A DNA stretch of 64,000 nt from Acinetobacter indicus CIP 110367 (GTDB lineage: Bacteria; Pseudomonadota; Gammaproteobacteria; Pseudomonadales; Moraxellaceae): assembly GCF_000488255.1 (NCBI RefSeq), contig NZ_KI530755.1:62001-126000 (forward strand). Direction: 5' to 3'. Shown one piece after another: positions 8,223-17,535 of this stretch. Position 1 is the stretch's first letter. Each line of letters starts with the position of its first letter. Below the pieces are notes generated by a model. It saw only the letters and a list, made by a program, of their open reading frames with translations. It had not been told where the DNA came from and did not search any database. Made by a program: the position numbers and the translations under genes.

Positions 8223-9527
8223 TTAAATCAATTCGACCAGCGCCCGGATAATCCCCAGTGCCAGACCAATAAAGGCCCCCACCACCACGCCATTGACCCG
8301 GATCATATGCAGGTCGCCGCCGACTTCGTTTTCAATTTTGCCAATCATCTCGCGTGAATCCCATTCATGAATCCGCTCGCTAATAAAACGGATCACTTTT
8401 TCACTGTACTGGTCAGAGAGATTGACGGCGATGCCGCTCATTTTGTCATTCAGCAACTGGCGTACGGCGCCGTTACTGATAATGTTCTCACCGACCTGCT
8501 GAATGGCCACGCGCAGGTTTTCCGCAATACCGGAATCGGGTTTTTCCAGATCTGCCCGGATTGCATCACACAAAATCACCACTGCACCACTAATAAAATT
8601 CAGCACTTGCGGACTGTCCAGCAAGGCATTTTTGGTCTGGTTCAGGCGTTGGCTGGCGGCACTGTCCTGATCGGCCAGCTGTTGCATCAGCTGATGCGCC
8701 ATATCTTCCACTTTTTGTCGCCACGGATGATCGGGATCGGCCAGCATCGAATCGACCCGTTCCAGTAAAGAGTCGATGGTGCGCTGCTGTACATCAATAC
8801 CAATCCAGCTGGCACCTCTGGCCAGACGCCACACGCCCAGTTCTTTAAACAGGGTGCGGGTCAGCTCGCGGGTTTCTTCCGGATGTTGCAGCATCCAGTC
8901 ATGCGCCAGATCCAGCCCGCGTTGCAGCACATCCTGATGGAAATCATTTTCCAGCACTGCGCGCAGCATTTCACTGGCCAGATAATTAATGTCAGTATTT
9001 TTGACCCATTGCACGCTGTTGTTCTGGATAAAGCGGCCAATCTGTTCCTGCCCGACAAATTCAAAAATCTTCGGTACGGTCTGTTGAATCAGCTGGCTGA
9101 CCTGCTGGTTATTCTGCGGATTGGCCAGCCACTTGCCCACCGCCAGCGATACATCGGTATTGTGCAGGCTGCGCTGTACAATTTGCGGCGACAGGAAATT
9201 TTCCTGAACAAAACGTCCCATCGACTCGGCAATACGGTCTTTGTTGCGCGGAATAATTTCGGTATGGTCCCGCAGAAACTTGGGAATGGGCAGCCGGCCA
9301 AAGGGATTGCGAAACAGCACAGTAATCGCATACCAGTCAGCCAGCCCGCCGACCACGCCAGCTTCAGCCGACAGCATCAGAATATGAATCAGCCAGATAT
9401 AGTCAGGCAGCAGTTTGGCCAGCACCATTAAACAGATCCAGGCCAGCACGGCCGTGATCAGGGCCATGGTAGCAAAACGCTTGCTGCGTTGCAGGTTTGG
9501 AGAAGTCGGTGCTGGCGCTGTCTGCAT
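8223..9527 (-). CDS. DUF445-family membrane protein
   Basis: A 434-residue protein of a conserved family of unknown function. A transmembrane pair lies near residues 18-60, followed by the family-defining block AGVVGGLADWYAITVLFRNP. The middle is a long helical, soluble region that probably lies on one face of the membrane. A last hydrophobic helix (VVVGAFIGLALGIIRALVELI) is at the extreme C-terminus. It lies 10 bases downstream of the lipoprotein gene, so the two may form an operon. Confidence 0.85.
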   Translation of the reverse strand: MQTAPAPTSPNLQRSKRFATMALITAVLAWICLMVLAKLLPDYIWLIHILMLSAEAGVVGGLADWYAITVLFRNPFGRLPIPKFLRDHTEIIPRNKDRIAESMGRFVQENFLSPQIVQRSLHNTDVSLAVGKWLANPQNNQQVSQLIQQTVPKIFEFVGQEQIGRFIQNNSVQWVKNTDINYLASEMLRAVLENDFHQDVLQRGLDLAHDWMLQHPEETRELTRTLFKELGVWRLARGASWIGIDVQQRTIDSLLERVDSMLADPDHPWRQKVEDMAHQLMQQLADQDSAASQRLNQTKNALLDSPQVLNFISGAVVILCDAIRADLEKPDSGIAENLRVAIQQVGENIISNGAVRQLLNDKMSGIAVNLSDQYSEKVIRFISERIHEWDSREMIGKIENEVGGDLHMIRVNGVVVGAFIGLALGIIRALVELI

Positions 9528-9537
9528 GCATGTTTCC

Positions 9538-10092
9538 CTAGTTTGAAGTGGCTACCGGTGGCTGTAACACCTGACCGCCTGGACTGAGCCCGTATTTTCC
9601 ACCCAGTGACTGCAAGATCAGGCGAGCATCAAAGGCATCACTTGGGGCACTTTTTTGATCTTTATAACATTGAATCGTATAGGAAACCTGAATCGGGTCA
9701 ACATTAATGACCTGCGGGTAGTCATAAAATGGGTCAGGCCAGAAAGCCGGATGGCGACGGTAATAGCCATACGGATAAAAGCTCGGTGCCGGATAGACCA
9801 CAGCCTGACGCGGTGGCTGCTGGCTGCGGTTACTCGGATCATCCAGCACTTTAAAGAAGGTATGGCCCTGTTGCAGCGTGGTTTGCGCAGCTTTGACCAG
9901 GGTAATTTCTTCGGCGGTGCCAAAGCTCATGTTGGGGCGGGCCTGAAAACTGATGCGATAGGTCTGGCTGTTCAGCGGCGTCACCGAATATTGACCCAGC
10001 TGGTCAAAGGTCAGCGGCTTGGATGGTGTGGTGGCACAGCCGCCCAGCAGCAGACTGAGCCCGAGGCCTAAACCAAGAATTAGATGTTTCAT
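9538..10092 (-). CDS. Putative lipoprotein
   Basis: A 184-residue secreted protein. A signal peptide with a lipobox (LLGGC, lipid-bearing Cys19) makes it a likely outer- or inner-membrane lipoprotein; the residue after Cys is Ala, which favours the outer membrane. The rest has an SYTIQCYKDQKS segment and a Pro/Tyr-rich stretch (APSFYPYGYYRRHPAF). It resembles small CC0125/DUF4136-like lipoproteins, but the assignment is tentative. It is located directly upstream of the DUF445 gene. No function can be given. Confidence 0.75.
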   Translation of the reverse strand: MKHLILGLGLGLSLLLGGCATTPSKPLTFDQLGQYSVTPLNSQTYRISFQARPNMSFGTAEEITLVKAAQTTLQQGHTFFKVLDDPSNRSQQPPRQAVVYPAPSFYPYGYYRRHPAFWPDPFYDYPQVINVDPIQVSYTIQCYKDQKSAPSDAFDARLILQSLGGKYGLSPGGQVLQPPVATSN

Positions 10093-10141
10093 GCTATTCT
10101 CCTGTGAAGATACTGCAAGGGGAGAATGAACCGCGTTTTAA

Positions 10142-10681
10142 TTAAAAACTGCTGTTCGGTTGGGTCAGGAACTCCAATTCTTCTGCGCTTGATTGGCGTC
10201 CCAATATTTGATTCCGATGCGGATAACGGCCAAAGCGCTCAATAATCACTTTATGTTTCAGTTCATAGCCCAACACGGTGGGGTCATTCAAACTTTCAAA
10301 CAACGTTAATGCGACTTCGTGAATACGTTTGGATTCACTGTGCATAAACGGCATATATAGAAAACGACGTTCGGTTGGGTTTAAGTCCTGATCCAATTTT
10401 AAGTGAATCATTTCTTGTGCCAACACCAAGGCCATTCCATCTTGGGCAAAGGCACGCGGGTCATTACGGTATAAATTACGTGATAATTGATCTAAAACAA
10501 TGATTTCAGCCAAACGACCTGCGGGTGTTTCGCGCCATGTCCATAGTTCTCCTTGTGCCGCTTGTTGCAGTACATCGGTAAATTTTTCTGCAAGCACGGC
10601 ATCAAACTCTGCGCTTTTGACAAACCAGTTCGGTTCCGCAGCAGGAGAAAACCAAAAATCTAAAAAATCCTGATAATTCAT
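10142..10681 (-). CDS. DUF924-family protein
   Basis: A 179-residue soluble all-helical protein. The family signature is clear: an N-terminal DFWF, WRETPAGRLAEIIVLDQLSRNLYRNDPRAFAQD in the middle, then FLYMPFMHSE and RFGRYPHRN. The fold is tetratricopeptide-like, and the function is not established. It stands alone between the lipoprotein gene and divergent gshA. An AGG-type RBS is present (AGAGGTAAATAATAAAGCGT before the ATG). Confidence 0.85.
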   Translation of the reverse strand: MNYQDFLDFWFSPAAEPNWFVKSAEFDAVLAEKFTDVLQQAAQGELWTWRETPAGRLAEIIVLDQLSRNLYRNDPRAFAQDGMALVLAQEMIHLKLDQDLNPTERRFLYMPFMHSESKRIHEVALTLFESLNDPTVLGYELKHKVIIERFGRYPHRNQILGRQSSAEELEFLTQPNSSF

Positions 10682-10891
10682 ACGCTTTATTATTTACCTC
10701 TGTTCTTTTGATTATAAAATCACAAATTTCACATGTCTTATAGAGCAACTTTGTGATAAAAAATTGCCAAAAATAAAGTTGTGGGTTTGTTTGAAAACTA
10801 TACAGGATGTAATGTGCCGGCACTAAATCGCGTTATACTGATATAAACCGATGATTTTCTTTAGTAGTTTTTTGCGATAAGCGAGATTGTA

Positions 10892-12469
10892 ATGAGTCAA
10901 CCCGAATCGACCTCTCAAGATACTTTAACGACTTGGGTGGATTCTTCGCTACTGCGCGGCATGTTGCGTGGTATTGAGCGTGAAAGCCTGCGTATGCAAA
11001 GCAATGGATTTCTCTCTCAGGCAGCCCATCCGCAGGGCTTGGGTTCGGCACTGACTCATCCGCATATCACCACCGATTATTCCGAAGCATTAATGGAGTT
11101 TATTACTCCGCCGCAGGACAGTATTCCGGGCGCACTGAATTATTTAAGCGATATTCATGCCGTGGTGCACCGTCAGCTGGAACATGAAGAAAAACTCTGG
11201 CCACTGTCAATGCCGTGTATGCTGGATGATGCCGAAGAACGCATTCCGCTGGCGCAATATGGCAGCTCCAATATTGGCCGTTTCAAGACCTTATACCGTC
11301 ATGGTTTGGGGGTACGCTATGGACGCCGGATGCAGACCATTTCCGGGGTACATTATAATCTGTCTTTCCCGGATGCCTTATTTGAAGCGCTGCAACAACA
11401 AGAAAGCGATGAGGCACTCAAAAATCTGAGCCTGCAGGATTATCGCAGCCATCGCTATTTCGGTCTAATCCGTAATTTTATTCGCCTGACCCCACTGGTG
11501 ATGCTGGTGGTCGGTGCCAGTCCATCGGTGTGTCAGTGTTTTATGACCGGCCGTGAACATCATTTGCTGCCACTGGTACGCGGCACGCTGTTCCTGCCGT
11601 ATGCCACCGCTTTGCGTATGGGCCGTTTTGGCTATCAGAACTCGGCGCAAAAACAGCTCGGAATTCACTATAACAACCTGAGTGGTTATTTAGAGGGTCT
11701 GCAAAAAGCCGTCAAAACCCCGTATCAGCCATTTAGCCGTTTGGGTCTGAATGATGCACAGGGTGAGCCGATTCAGATCAATGATCACGTGCTGCAAATT
11801 GAAAACGAATACTACAGTCTGGTGCGTCCGAAACAGGTGCCTCAGGCGGGTGAAACCCCATCGCAGGCGCTGGCCAATCGGGGTGTTGGCTATGTGGAGT
11901 TACGCGCAGTCGATGTCAATCCGTATAGCCCGATCGGGATTGATGAACACACCGCCGGCTTCCTGGAAGTGCTGGCACTGTACTGTCTGCTGAAAGACAG
12001 TCCGGCGTTATTGGATGATGAACAGGACATTATTGAGCGCAATCAGGCCGAAGTCGTGAATCGTGGCCGTGCGCCAAATGCCACCATTTTAGCAGATGGC
12101 CAGTCCTATCCGATTGAAGACTGGAGCCGTAGTCATGCTCAGGCCATGCAGCCTTTGGCTGAACTGCTGGATCAGGCCTATGCCACCACGCTGTACAGTC
12201 AGGGTCTGGCGACCATGCTCGGCCGGATTGATGAAGTCGATGCGACGCTATCCGCGCAGGTGATTGAAGATACCTTACATCAGGGCGGCACCTGGAACTT
12301 TGGCAGCCATATGGCGCAGCAACATGCTGACGTCTATCAGGCGCATGTATTAAGCCCGGAAACGCGGGCCTATTTTGAAGAAATGGCCCAGCAATCATTG
12401 CAACAACAACAGCAACTTGAGCAGGAACAGACCTTGAGTTTTGAGCAGTTCCTGACTCAGTACCGATAA
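10892..12469 (+). CDS. gshA: Glutamate-cysteine ligase
   Basis: It joins L-glutamate and L-cysteine with ATP to gamma-glutamylcysteine, the committed step of glutathione synthesis, in the cytosol. The 525 residues match the proteobacterial type-1 family (E. coli 518). Recognisable parts are RGMLRGIERESLRM near the start, TTDYSEALMEFITPP, the GVHYNLSFPD and ASPSVC regions, and GVGYVELRAVDVNP. The C-terminus is Gln-rich. A likely -10 (TATACT) is at about 10832-10837. gshB for the second step is at 44558. dsbB follows after 20 bases. Confidence 0.96.
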   Translation: MSQPESTSQDTLTTWVDSSLLRGMLRGIERESLRMQSNGFLSQAAHPQGLGSALTHPHITTDYSEALMEFITPPQDSIPGALNYLSDIHAVVHRQLEHEEKLWPLSMPCMLDDAEERIPLAQYGSSNIGRFKTLYRHGLGVRYGRRMQTISGVHYNLSFPDALFEALQQQESDEALKNLSLQDYRSHRYFGLIRNFIRLTPLVMLVVGASPSVCQCFMTGREHHLLPLVRGTLFLPYATALRMGRFGYQNSAQKQLGIHYNNLSGYLEGLQKAVKTPYQPFSRLGLNDAQGEPIQINDHVLQIENEYYSLVRPKQVPQAGETPSQALANRGVGYVELRAVDVNPYSPIGIDEHTAGFLEVLALYCLLKDSPALLDDEQDIIERNQAEVVNRGRAPNATILADGQSYPIEDWSRSHAQAMQPLAELLDQAYATTLYSQGLATMLGRIDEVDATLSAQVIEDTLHQGGTWNFGSHMAQQHADVYQAHVLSPETRAYFEEMAQQSLQQQQQLEQEQTLSFEQFLTQYR

Positions 12470-12489
12470 AAATAGAAAGAGGATTGACC

Positions 12490-13020
12490 ATGCAATGGAG
12501 TTATCGCTTCGTGAGTGGTGTTTTGTTTTGTGCCAGTGTGGTGGGGATGGCCTTCGCCCTGTATCTTGAGCATGTGCAAGGTCTGGCGCCGTGTCCATTA
12601 TGTGTTTTCCAGCGTGTCGGCCTGATTGGTCTGGGGATCATTTCCCTGATCGCGCTGCTCCACAACCCGCTTTCGGGGGCGTTTAAACGGCTGTATGCCT
12701 TTTTGGGCAGCTTAAGCATTTTATGGTCGGCCGGTGTTGCCGCGCGGCATGTCTGGCTGCAAAACCTGCCGCCAGATCAGGTGCCAAGCTGTGGCCCGGG
12801 ACTGGATTATCTGGTTGATGCCTTGCCAATGAAAGCCGTACTGCAACAGGTGCTGTCTGGGTCTGGTGAATGTGCAGTGATTGACTGGACTTTTCTGGGC
12901 CAATCCTTGCCGGTCTGGTCGTTAGTGTTCTTTATTGTGCTAACGATTATTAGTATCTGGCAGTTAATCCGTACCTATCCCTATACTGCGGCCAAAACCA
13001 AGCCGGTAAAAAAGAAATAA
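12490..13020 (+). CDS. dsbB: Disulfide bond formation protein B
   Basis: Inner-membrane quinone reductase that reoxidises periplasmic DsbA. There are four hydrophobic helices and the two periplasmic cysteine pairs: Cys35-Cys38 in CPLC, and Cys101 with Cys128. FQR follows the first pair as in the family. I start at the ATG at 12490, which has GAGGA seven bases upstream, giving 176 residues; a TTG six bases earlier is unlikely to be used. The gene lies 20 bases after gshA, so the two thiol/redox genes are probably co-transcribed. A strong terminator follows. Confidence 0.94.
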   Translation: MQWSYRFVSGVLFCASVVGMAFALYLEHVQGLAPCPLCVFQRVGLIGLGIISLIALLHNPLSGAFKRLYAFLGSLSILWSAGVAARHVWLQNLPPDQVPSCGPGLDYLVDALPMKAVLQQVLSGSGECAVIDWTFLGQSLPVWSLVFFIVLTIISIWQLIRTYPYTAAKTKPVKKK

Positions 13021-13041
13021 TATTGTCTCCAGATCAATAAC

Positions 13042-13070
13042 AAACAGGAGGGCGATGACCCTCCTGTTTT
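13042..13070. terminator. Bidirectional terminator after dsbB
   Basis: AACAGGAGGG and CCCTCCTGTT form a ten-pair stem around a six-base loop, with A and T runs on the two sides. It serves dsbB and the convergent hydrolase gene. Confidence 0.85.
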
Positions 13071-13089
13071 AATTGTAGCGCATCAATTT

Positions 13090-14421
13090 TTAAGTCAGGG
13101 CAATGCCTTCAATACTTTCTAAATTGACAATATATTCACGTACCTGTTCATTGACCCGGTCATCATTTTCAGGATAAAACCATTTCACAATCTGCTCGGC
13201 CACGCTGGAATGGTACTGAATTTCCATATGATTTAGACCATAAAATACCGCCTTATGCGATTCTGGCAGTTTGAGCTGAAAACGCGGGTTCGGATGTTCA
13301 CCCAGCGCACTTTTGACACTGACCAGATAATCGCCAATCACTTTGCGGGTGCGGTTGCGCTTGTTTTCATATTCAATGGTGCCGGCCACCAAAAAGGCAT
13401 TGATATGCGAGGGAAACGGCGCCGGTTTGCGGTTATCATCAATTTCACCAATTCGCGCTTCATTGTGTTCCCAGTCATCATCGCGCACGCTGCCATAACG
13501 TAAATCCAGAATGCCGTTACTGCGGATATTCACCACATGCCCGACAATTTTCATAAACGGGAAACGCCCCAGTTTGTCCTGCAAGTGAAAGCCGAAACGC
13601 TCCAGCGCTGCACCATGATGCGGCGAACCCAGACAGACCAGGTTATCGACCATATGAATCCACTCATGTAAATCCTGCTTGCCATAAAACAGGGCACTGC
13701 GTGACACCAGCCCGCCCATGCTATGTCCAATCAGGCTGATGCTGGTGATATTCGGATTGCGCTGAATCAGATCTTCCAGGGTATTGGCCAGACTATGACC
13801 ATTGGCGGAAATACGCCGTCCGGTATTGTAATTTAAATACAGCATGGTGTTGCGCTGGCGCTGTGCCAGCAGTTTTTCGCCAATACCACCATATTGCTGA
13901 TGTGACCAGTCCAGATGGTTCATACACAGGCCATGCACAAACAGAATCACCTGTTCGGTTAGCTCGCCTTTTTGCACACTGCCGTAGTGGTCATAAATGG
14001 TCATTGGCAATGCCAGCGGATTTTGCTGATTCAGCAAATAATCACCCAGTACACCATTTAAAATACCAACCAGCACATGCATATACGGTGTCAGCGGCTT
14101 GTCATGTAAACGTGGAAAACGGTCAATCACCTGACGCAGGCTGGGCGCCAGCAGGTAGTTGCTATAGTTTTGCAGCGTATCAAAAGACAGGCTGTACAGC
14201 TTGCGAATGGGCGACATATTCTGGAATTTTCGGGAGTGCTGTTCACTCATGCCAAACAGGCTCAGCAAGACCTCACGCTGAATGGTCTGCACCAGCTCTT
14301 TGACCACCTGATGCACCGGCATACTTAACAGCTGCGCCAGACCTTCCAGTAAATCGGCCTGGCTGGGCGGTGTGGTGTCCCATTTACAATAAGTTTCATG
14401 CAATGGCGTTAAACTTGGCAT
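13090..14421 (-). CDS. Alpha/beta-hydrolase, lipase/esterase-like
   Basis: A 443-residue protein without a visible signal peptide. The hydrolase fold begins near residue 157 with VILFVHGLCMN (oxyanion HG). The nucleophile elbow IGHSMGG carries Ser234, and LVCLGSPHHGAALE follows, a motif shared with PGAP1-like and Pseudomonas-type lipases. The 150-residue N-terminal helical part is not a domain I recognise. A C-terminal His in FYGLNHMEIQYH is the probable third catalytic residue. Substrate is unknown, probably an acyl ester. Confidence 0.8.
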   Translation of the reverse strand: MPSLTPLHETYCKWDTTPPSQADLLEGLAQLLSMPVHQVVKELVQTIQREVLLSLFGMSEQHSRKFQNMSPIRKLYSLSFDTLQNYSNYLLAPSLRQVIDRFPRLHDKPLTPYMHVLVGILNGVLGDYLLNQQNPLALPMTIYDHYGSVQKGELTEQVILFVHGLCMNHLDWSHQQYGGIGEKLLAQRQRNTMLYLNYNTGRRISANGHSLANTLEDLIQRNPNITSISLIGHSMGGLVSRSALFYGKQDLHEWIHMVDNLVCLGSPHHGAALERFGFHLQDKLGRFPFMKIVGHVVNIRSNGILDLRYGSVRDDDWEHNEARIGEIDDNRKPAPFPSHINAFLVAGTIEYENKRNRTRKVIGDYLVSVKSALGEHPNPRFQLKLPESHKAVFYGLNHMEIQYHSSVAEQIVKWFYPENDDRVNEQVREYIVNLESIEGIALT

Positions 14422-14665
14422 GTGCTACTGCCCCCTAACAATAGTGTCGCGGCTACTTTCTTTTTCGTTGGCTTCACGGTATAAATTTCTAAGCTTAATT
14501 TTATATCATTCATCCCGAACAACTTTTACAATAGCGAGGATGACGCCCCAGTTTTAATTTTTTTGTCTAACAATTATTTGTGACATACAAATTAAAACAT
14601 GAATGTGATCAAAGTCTCAAAAAAGTAAATACAACAATGAACATGGATAACATCCGATTAGCACA

Positions 14666-15250
14666 ATGAATTTAATTTATTTGCATGGTTTCAGGAGCAA
14701 TCCCTTTTCTGCCAAAGGCCAGCTGTTGCGGCAAGCGCTGGCACAGCGGAGTGACATTCAGGTGCATCTGCCCGATCTGAATGCGCCGCCACGCGAGGTA
14801 ATGCAGCACTTATCTGCACTGATTGAGCAGCTGGATCAGGTAGCGCTGGTCGGCAGCAGTCTGGGTGGCTTCTATGCGACACAACTGGTCGCACGCTATG
14901 CGGTTCCGGCTGTGCTGATTAATCCGGCTATGCGACCATGGCAGTTGTTTCAGGAACTGTTTGGCGATGCGCAGATTCCGCTGAAAGTGCATGAACACTG
15001 GACGCTGGAGCGGCTACATTTACAGCAACTGGAACAGATGGCAGTGCCTTTTGTTGAAAAGGCAGACAAAATTTTAGTGTTATTGCAGCAAGGCGATGAA
15101 GTTTTGGATTATCGTGACGCACAGCGTTATTATAGCCAGGCCCAGCATAGCTCTCTGATCATGACCGAAACCCGCGGCAATCATGGGATGGACAACTTTG
15201 CGCTAAAAATACCTATGCTGCTGCAGTTTTTATCGGATTCCCTAAAATAA
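14666..15250 (+). CDS. yqiA: YqiA/YcfP-type esterase
   Basis: A small (194 residues) cytosolic alpha/beta hydrolase. It opens with YLHGFRSNPFSAKG. The nucleophile elbow GSSLGG carries Ser65 and is followed by FYATQLVARY. Asp near DEVLDY and His in RGNHGM complete a likely triad. E. coli YqiA, also encoded directly before parE, hydrolyses short acyl-CoA and p-nitrophenyl esters in vitro; its cellular role is unsettled. The same order holds here, with only 14 bases to parE. Confidence 0.88.
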   Translation: MNLIYLHGFRSNPFSAKGQLLRQALAQRSDIQVHLPDLNAPPREVMQHLSALIEQLDQVALVGSSLGGFYATQLVARYAVPAVLINPAMRPWQLFQELFGDAQIPLKVHEHWTLERLHLQQLEQMAVPFVEKADKILVLLQQGDEVLDYRDAQRYYSQAQHSSLIMTETRGNHGMDNFALKIPMLLQFLSDSLK

Positions 15251-15264
15251 GGAAACAGTACAAC

Positions 15265-17145
15265 GTGTCTCAATATACGGCTCAATCTCTTGAAGTTTTA
15301 TCTGGTCTCGATCCGGTCCGTCGCCGTCCGGGTATGTATACCGACACCTCGCGTCCGAACCATTTGGCGCAGGAAGTGATTGATAATGCTGTCGATGAGG
15401 CACTGGCCGGACATGCCACCAAAGTTAGCGTGACCGTGTATAAAGATGGCTCGCTGGCAGTAGAAGACAATGGCCGTGGGATGCCGGTGGATATTCACCC
15501 GGAATATGGCCAGAGCGGAATTGAAATTATTTTGACCAAGCTGCATGCCGGCGGCAAGTTCAGTACCGATAACTACCAGTTTTCCGGTGGTTTGCACGGG
15601 GTCGGGATTTCTGTGGTGAATGCCTTGTCGACCCGGGTAGAAGTGGATGTACAGCGTCAGGGCAATCTCTACAAAATGGCTTTTGAGCAGGGCGAAGCCA
15701 CTGGACCACTAGAAGTGCTGGAAGGCAAAGCACCAAAACGTGCGTCAGGCACGCTGGTGCGTTTCTGGCCGGAAGCCAAATATTTCGATTCGCCAAAATT
15801 TGCCTTAAAAGCCTTAAAACATAATTTAAAAGCCAAAGCGGTTTTGGCGGCTGGCCTGCAAATCAATTATATCGACCAGATTAATGATGAAAAAATCACC
15901 TGGCAGTTTGAAAATGGCCTGGTCGATTATTTAATGGATGAACTGGAAGACCGCGAGATTATTCCGGCGCCGGCCTTTGTCTCTTCAGGCAATGCAGAAC
16001 GCGCCAGCGCAGAATTTGCGATTTGCTGGAATGTTGAAGGCGGTGAAAGCATTCAGGAATCTTACGTCAACCTGATTCCGACCGCGCAGGGCGGTACCCA
16101 TGTCAATGGTTTGCGTTCCGGTATCACCGATGCCATGCGCGAGTTCTGTGAGCTGCGTAACCTGTTGCCGCGTAACTTGAAACTCTCGGCCGAAGATGTC
16201 TGGGATGGAGTGAACTATATCCTGTCGCTAAAATTCCAGGAGCCACAATTCTCCGGTCAGACCAAAGAGCGTCTGTCGAGCCGTGAAGCGTCCGGAATTG
16301 TGCAGAATATTGCCAAAGATGCCTTTGCCTTATGGCTGCATCAGAATTCAGATATAGCGCTGCAACTGGCAGAAATGGCCATCTCCAAAGCCGGTCGCCG
16401 TTTAAAAGCAGCCAAAAAAGTCGAGCGTAAAAAGATTGTGTCGGGTCCGGCGCTGCCAGGCAAGCTGGCCGACTGTGTCGGTCTGACCCGTGAAGAATCG
16501 GAACTGTTTATTGTCGAAGGGGATTCTGCGGGCGGTTCGGCCAAGCAGGCACGTGACAAGAATTTCCAGGCCATCATGCCGATTCGCGGTAAAATTTTAA
16601 ATACCTGGGAAGTGTCTTCTGATGAGGTGCTGGGCTCTCAGGAAGTGCATGATATTGCCATTGCGATTGGGGTTGATCCGGGTTCAGATGACTTGTCTGA
16701 ACTGCGTTATGGCAAAATCTGTATTCTGGCCGATGCCGACTCCGATGGTCTGCATATTGCCACCTTGCTCTGTGCGCTTTTTGTCAAACATTTCCCGGCT
16801 TTGGTAGAAGAAGGGCATTTATTTGTGGCCATGCCGCCATTATTCCGGATTGATGACAATAAAGATGTACATTACGCACTGGATGAAGATGAGCTCAACG
16901 GCATTTTAAATAAATGCAAAAGCAAAAATCCGCAAATCACCCGCTTTAAAGGCTTGGGTGAAATGAACGCCAGCCAGCTGCGTGAAACCACCATGGACCC
17001 GGATACACGCCGTCTGGTGCAACTGGATCTGGATGATATTCATGTCACTGCCGGTTTGCTGGATAAACTGCTGGCCAAAAAACGCTCCGCAGACCGGAAG
17101 CAGTGGCTAGAGCAAAAAGGCAATCTGGCTGATCTGGTGGTTTAA
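15265..17145 (+). CDS. parE: DNA topoisomerase IV subunit B
   Basis: ATPase subunit of topoisomerase IV, which unlinks daughter chromosomes and is a fluoroquinolone target. The 626 residues include the GHKL ATPase N-terminus (RRRPGMYTD, EVIDNAVDEALAGHA, VEDNGRGMPVD, GGLHGVG), the transducer domain, and the TOPRIM domain (EGDSAGGSAKQARD, DADSDG), ending with the GLGEMN and DDIHVTAGLLDKL region. The start is GTG with AAGGAAA upstream. parC is not in the window. Confidence 0.97.
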   Translation: MSQYTAQSLEVLSGLDPVRRRPGMYTDTSRPNHLAQEVIDNAVDEALAGHATKVSVTVYKDGSLAVEDNGRGMPVDIHPEYGQSGIEIILTKLHAGGKFSTDNYQFSGGLHGVGISVVNALSTRVEVDVQRQGNLYKMAFEQGEATGPLEVLEGKAPKRASGTLVRFWPEAKYFDSPKFALKALKHNLKAKAVLAAGLQINYIDQINDEKITWQFENGLVDYLMDELEDREIIPAPAFVSSGNAERASAEFAICWNVEGGESIQESYVNLIPTAQGGTHVNGLRSGITDAMREFCELRNLLPRNLKLSAEDVWDGVNYILSLKFQEPQFSGQTKERLSSREASGIVQNIAKDAFALWLHQNSDIALQLAEMAISKAGRRLKAAKKVERKKIVSGPALPGKLADCVGLTREESELFIVEGDSAGGSAKQARDKNFQAIMPIRGKILNTWEVSSDEVLGSQEVHDIAIAIGVDPGSDDLSELRYGKICILADADSDGLHIATLLCALFVKHFPALVEEGHLFVAMPPLFRIDDNKDVHYALDEDELNGILNKCKSKNPQITRFKGLGEMNASQLRETTMDPDTRRLVQLDLDDIHVTAGLLDKLLAKKRSADRKQWLEQKGNLADLVV

Positions 17146-17170
17146 AACCTTAAAACTTTCATCATTTTAG

Positions 17171-17201
17171 AAAACCTGCCCGTCTTGGTGCAGGTTTTTT
17201 T
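17171..17201 (+). terminator. Terminator after parE
   Basis: AAAACCTGC pairs with GCAGGTTTT around a ten-base loop and is followed by a T-run, 25 bases after the parE stop. Confidence 0.85.
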
Positions 17202-17535
17202 ATATCGCTGATTTTTTCTCCAAAATGAGGCAATCCGGCTGGATAGGGTTGCACTTTTTTTGTTCACTTTTGCGCCTCCTTAGCCTTCAATATCTCTAAA
17301 AACTCTAGAGCGCACTCTGCTTGGGTGTATGTGGTGCTGATCAGTGCAGCGTAGCTGAAGGGCTATGCTTCATTTTTTATATTAATATAAGTAACTAATT
17401 TTTATGATTTAAATCTTACTTGTCCCGTCTAGATCTGCCTGTCAGTTTTGCGTTTGGCATAGAAATTGAATTATCCGCTGCAGTCATAGAACAACAGGCA
17501 CCATGTTCAGGTGCTGCATAAGTGTGGAGAAATTC
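17202..17535 (+). other. Long intergenic leader before urtA
   Basis: There is no plausible coding frame with an RBS here. It is AT-rich in the middle (17360-17410). It contains a sigma-54-like element at 17454-17470 and, just before urtA, a short stem GCACC/GGTGC (17498-17502 with 17510-17514) in the expected untranslated leader. A GGTGCTGATCAGTGCA stretch at 17332-17347 is partly symmetric, but I cannot assign it to a regulator. Confidence 0.6.
17454..17470 (+). promoter_or_regulatory. urtA: Sigma-54-like promoter of the urt operon
   Basis: TTGGCAT-AGAAA-TTGAA fits the -24/-12 pattern TTGGCAc-N5-TTGCa with a GG doublet and correct ten-base spacing, but has A where the -12 C is expected. Nitrogen-scavenging transporters are often RpoN/NtrC dependent, which is the reason for looking. 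The -12 mismatch makes this only a candidate. Confidence 0.4.

Noticed and set aside
8367..9431. Long plus-strand frames over the DUF445 gene
   Set aside because: Shadow frames of the real minus-strand gene; His/Gln-rich and without initiation signals.
12030..12491. Long minus-strand frame across gshA
   Set aside because: It is a codon-position shadow of gshA; the Arg/Pro/His-rich product has no RBS or family.
17332..17347. NtrC site near GGTGCTGATCAGTGCA
   Set aside because: The half-sites have the wrong relative orientation for the NtrC consensus. The GCACC/GGTGC pair at 17498-17514 has a spacer 2 bases too long and lies after the promoter.
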